Source: an uncultured Oscillospiraceae bacterium (GTDB lineage: Bacteria; Bacillota; Clostridia; Oscillospirales; Ruminococcaceae). Taken from it: 6,320 bases of DNA. Positions 6,162 through 6,320 of the stretch are shown here, piece after piece. The DNA lies in NCBI GenBank assembly GCA_934456315.1, contig CAKSHG010000129.1, positions 1 to 6,320 of the forward strand, given 5' to 3'. The position numbers were made by a program, and so were the translations under genes. The notes below the pieces were generated by a model that saw only the letters and a program-made list of their open reading frames with translations, was not told the origin of the DNA and searched no databases. How positions within the stretch are numbered: position 1 is the stretch's first letter; each line of letters begins with the position of its first letter.

Positions 6162-6320
6162 TGGTAGCCCGCGCCTGACTGGACCGGACCGCGAAACTAT
6201 AATTTAAGTAGCAGGGACTTTCAAATTCGCAGCACTAACTGGGGAGTTGCCGTAAAATTCAAAGTCCCTGCAACGTTAAAATATAGTTTACCTGCCCGCT
6301 TAACCCTGTCCGTAATACGC
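6162..6320. other. Intergenic region after hemL, no gene seen
   Basis: This 159-base tail has no plausible reading frame, tRNA or start of a next gene. Besides the inverted repeat it holds a doubled GGACC (6181-6190) and GCCCGC copies on either side of the repeat (6167-6172 and 6294-6299), the latter too short to call a duplication. Confidence 0.6.
6194..6289. repeat. 96-base near-perfect inverted repeat downstream of hemL
   Basis: The left arm 6194-6221 and right arm 6261-6289 are reverse complements over almost their whole length. There are 11 uninterrupted pairs in the core (GCAGGGACTTT at 6211-6221 with 6261-6271), two pairs in an irregular joint, five pairs (6203-6207 with 6276-6280) and eight pairs at the ends (AAACTATA at 6194-6201 with 6282-6289), about 26 in all. 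The 39-base centre contains a smaller stem AACT-GGGG-AGTT at 6237-6248. The arms are AT-rich outside and GC-rich within. No T-run follows on either strand, so it is not a textbook intrinsic terminator, and I see no convincing target-site duplication. Candidates are a mRNA-end structure for the hem operon, a small non-autonomous transposable element (MITE-like), or an intergenic palindromic repeat family. Confidence 0.75.

Noticed and set aside
6194..6289. Canonical rho-independent terminator
   Set aside because: The stem is good but neither strand has a run of T after it, and the loop of 39 bases is too large for a typical intrinsic terminator.
6167..6299. GCCCGC copies flanking the inverted repeat as a target-site duplication
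   Set aside because: The copies are only six bases, GC-rich, and not adjacent to the arm ends (21 and 4 bases away).
6162..6320. Cobalamin riboswitch on either strand
   Set aside because: I could not find a B12-box-like GCCACTG or the expected architecture; the structure is a simple inverted repeat.

Overview
The window is a compact, single-strand gene cluster for the early tetrapyrrole pathway. It contains six genes in the order hemA (5' end cut off by the window) - siroheme synthase N-domain gene (sirC/cysG-N type) - hemC - cobA-hemD fusion - hemB - hemL. Consecutive genes overlap or lie 4 bases apart, so they very likely form one transcript with translational coupling. No promoter is visible because the operon starts upstream of base 1. 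The only non-coding stretch is the last ~160 bases, after hemL.

Together the genes take glutamyl-tRNA(Glu) to glutamate-1-semialdehyde (HemA), to 5-aminolevulinate (HemL), to porphobilinogen (HemB), to hydroxymethylbilane (HemC), to uroporphyrinogen III (HemD half), to precorrin-2 (CobA half), and on to sirohydrochlorin and perhaps siroheme (CysG-N-like protein). No uroporphyrinogen decarboxylase or later haem enzyme is present here. As seen, the cluster therefore points to siroheme and/or cobalamin rather than protohaem.

The hemA..hemC-hemD-hemB-hemL order, the C5 (glutamate) route, the CobA-HemD fusion and the siroheme-synthase gene beside hemA are typical of Firmicutes, especially anaerobic Clostridia. 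The DNA is GC-rich, yet ATA is a common isoleucine codon, and Shine-Dalgarno sites are strong (GGAGG). I infer a GC-rich gut-type clostridium (Oscillospirales/Ruminococcaceae-like); this is an inference, not an identification.

Region by region: 3-1001 hemA, partial, with a divergent nucleotide-binding loop and a short C-terminus; 1006-1626 precorrin-2 dehydrogenase with a GTG start; 1623-2483 hemC; 2480-3958 cobA-hemD; 3937-4908 hemB with a Zn-type cysteine triad; 4905-6161 hemL; 6194-6289 a 96-base near-perfect inverted repeat with no T-run, which is either an operon-end RNA structure or a small mobile or repeat element. I see no new biological system here. The points most worth a second look are that inverted repeat and the unusual GluTR.
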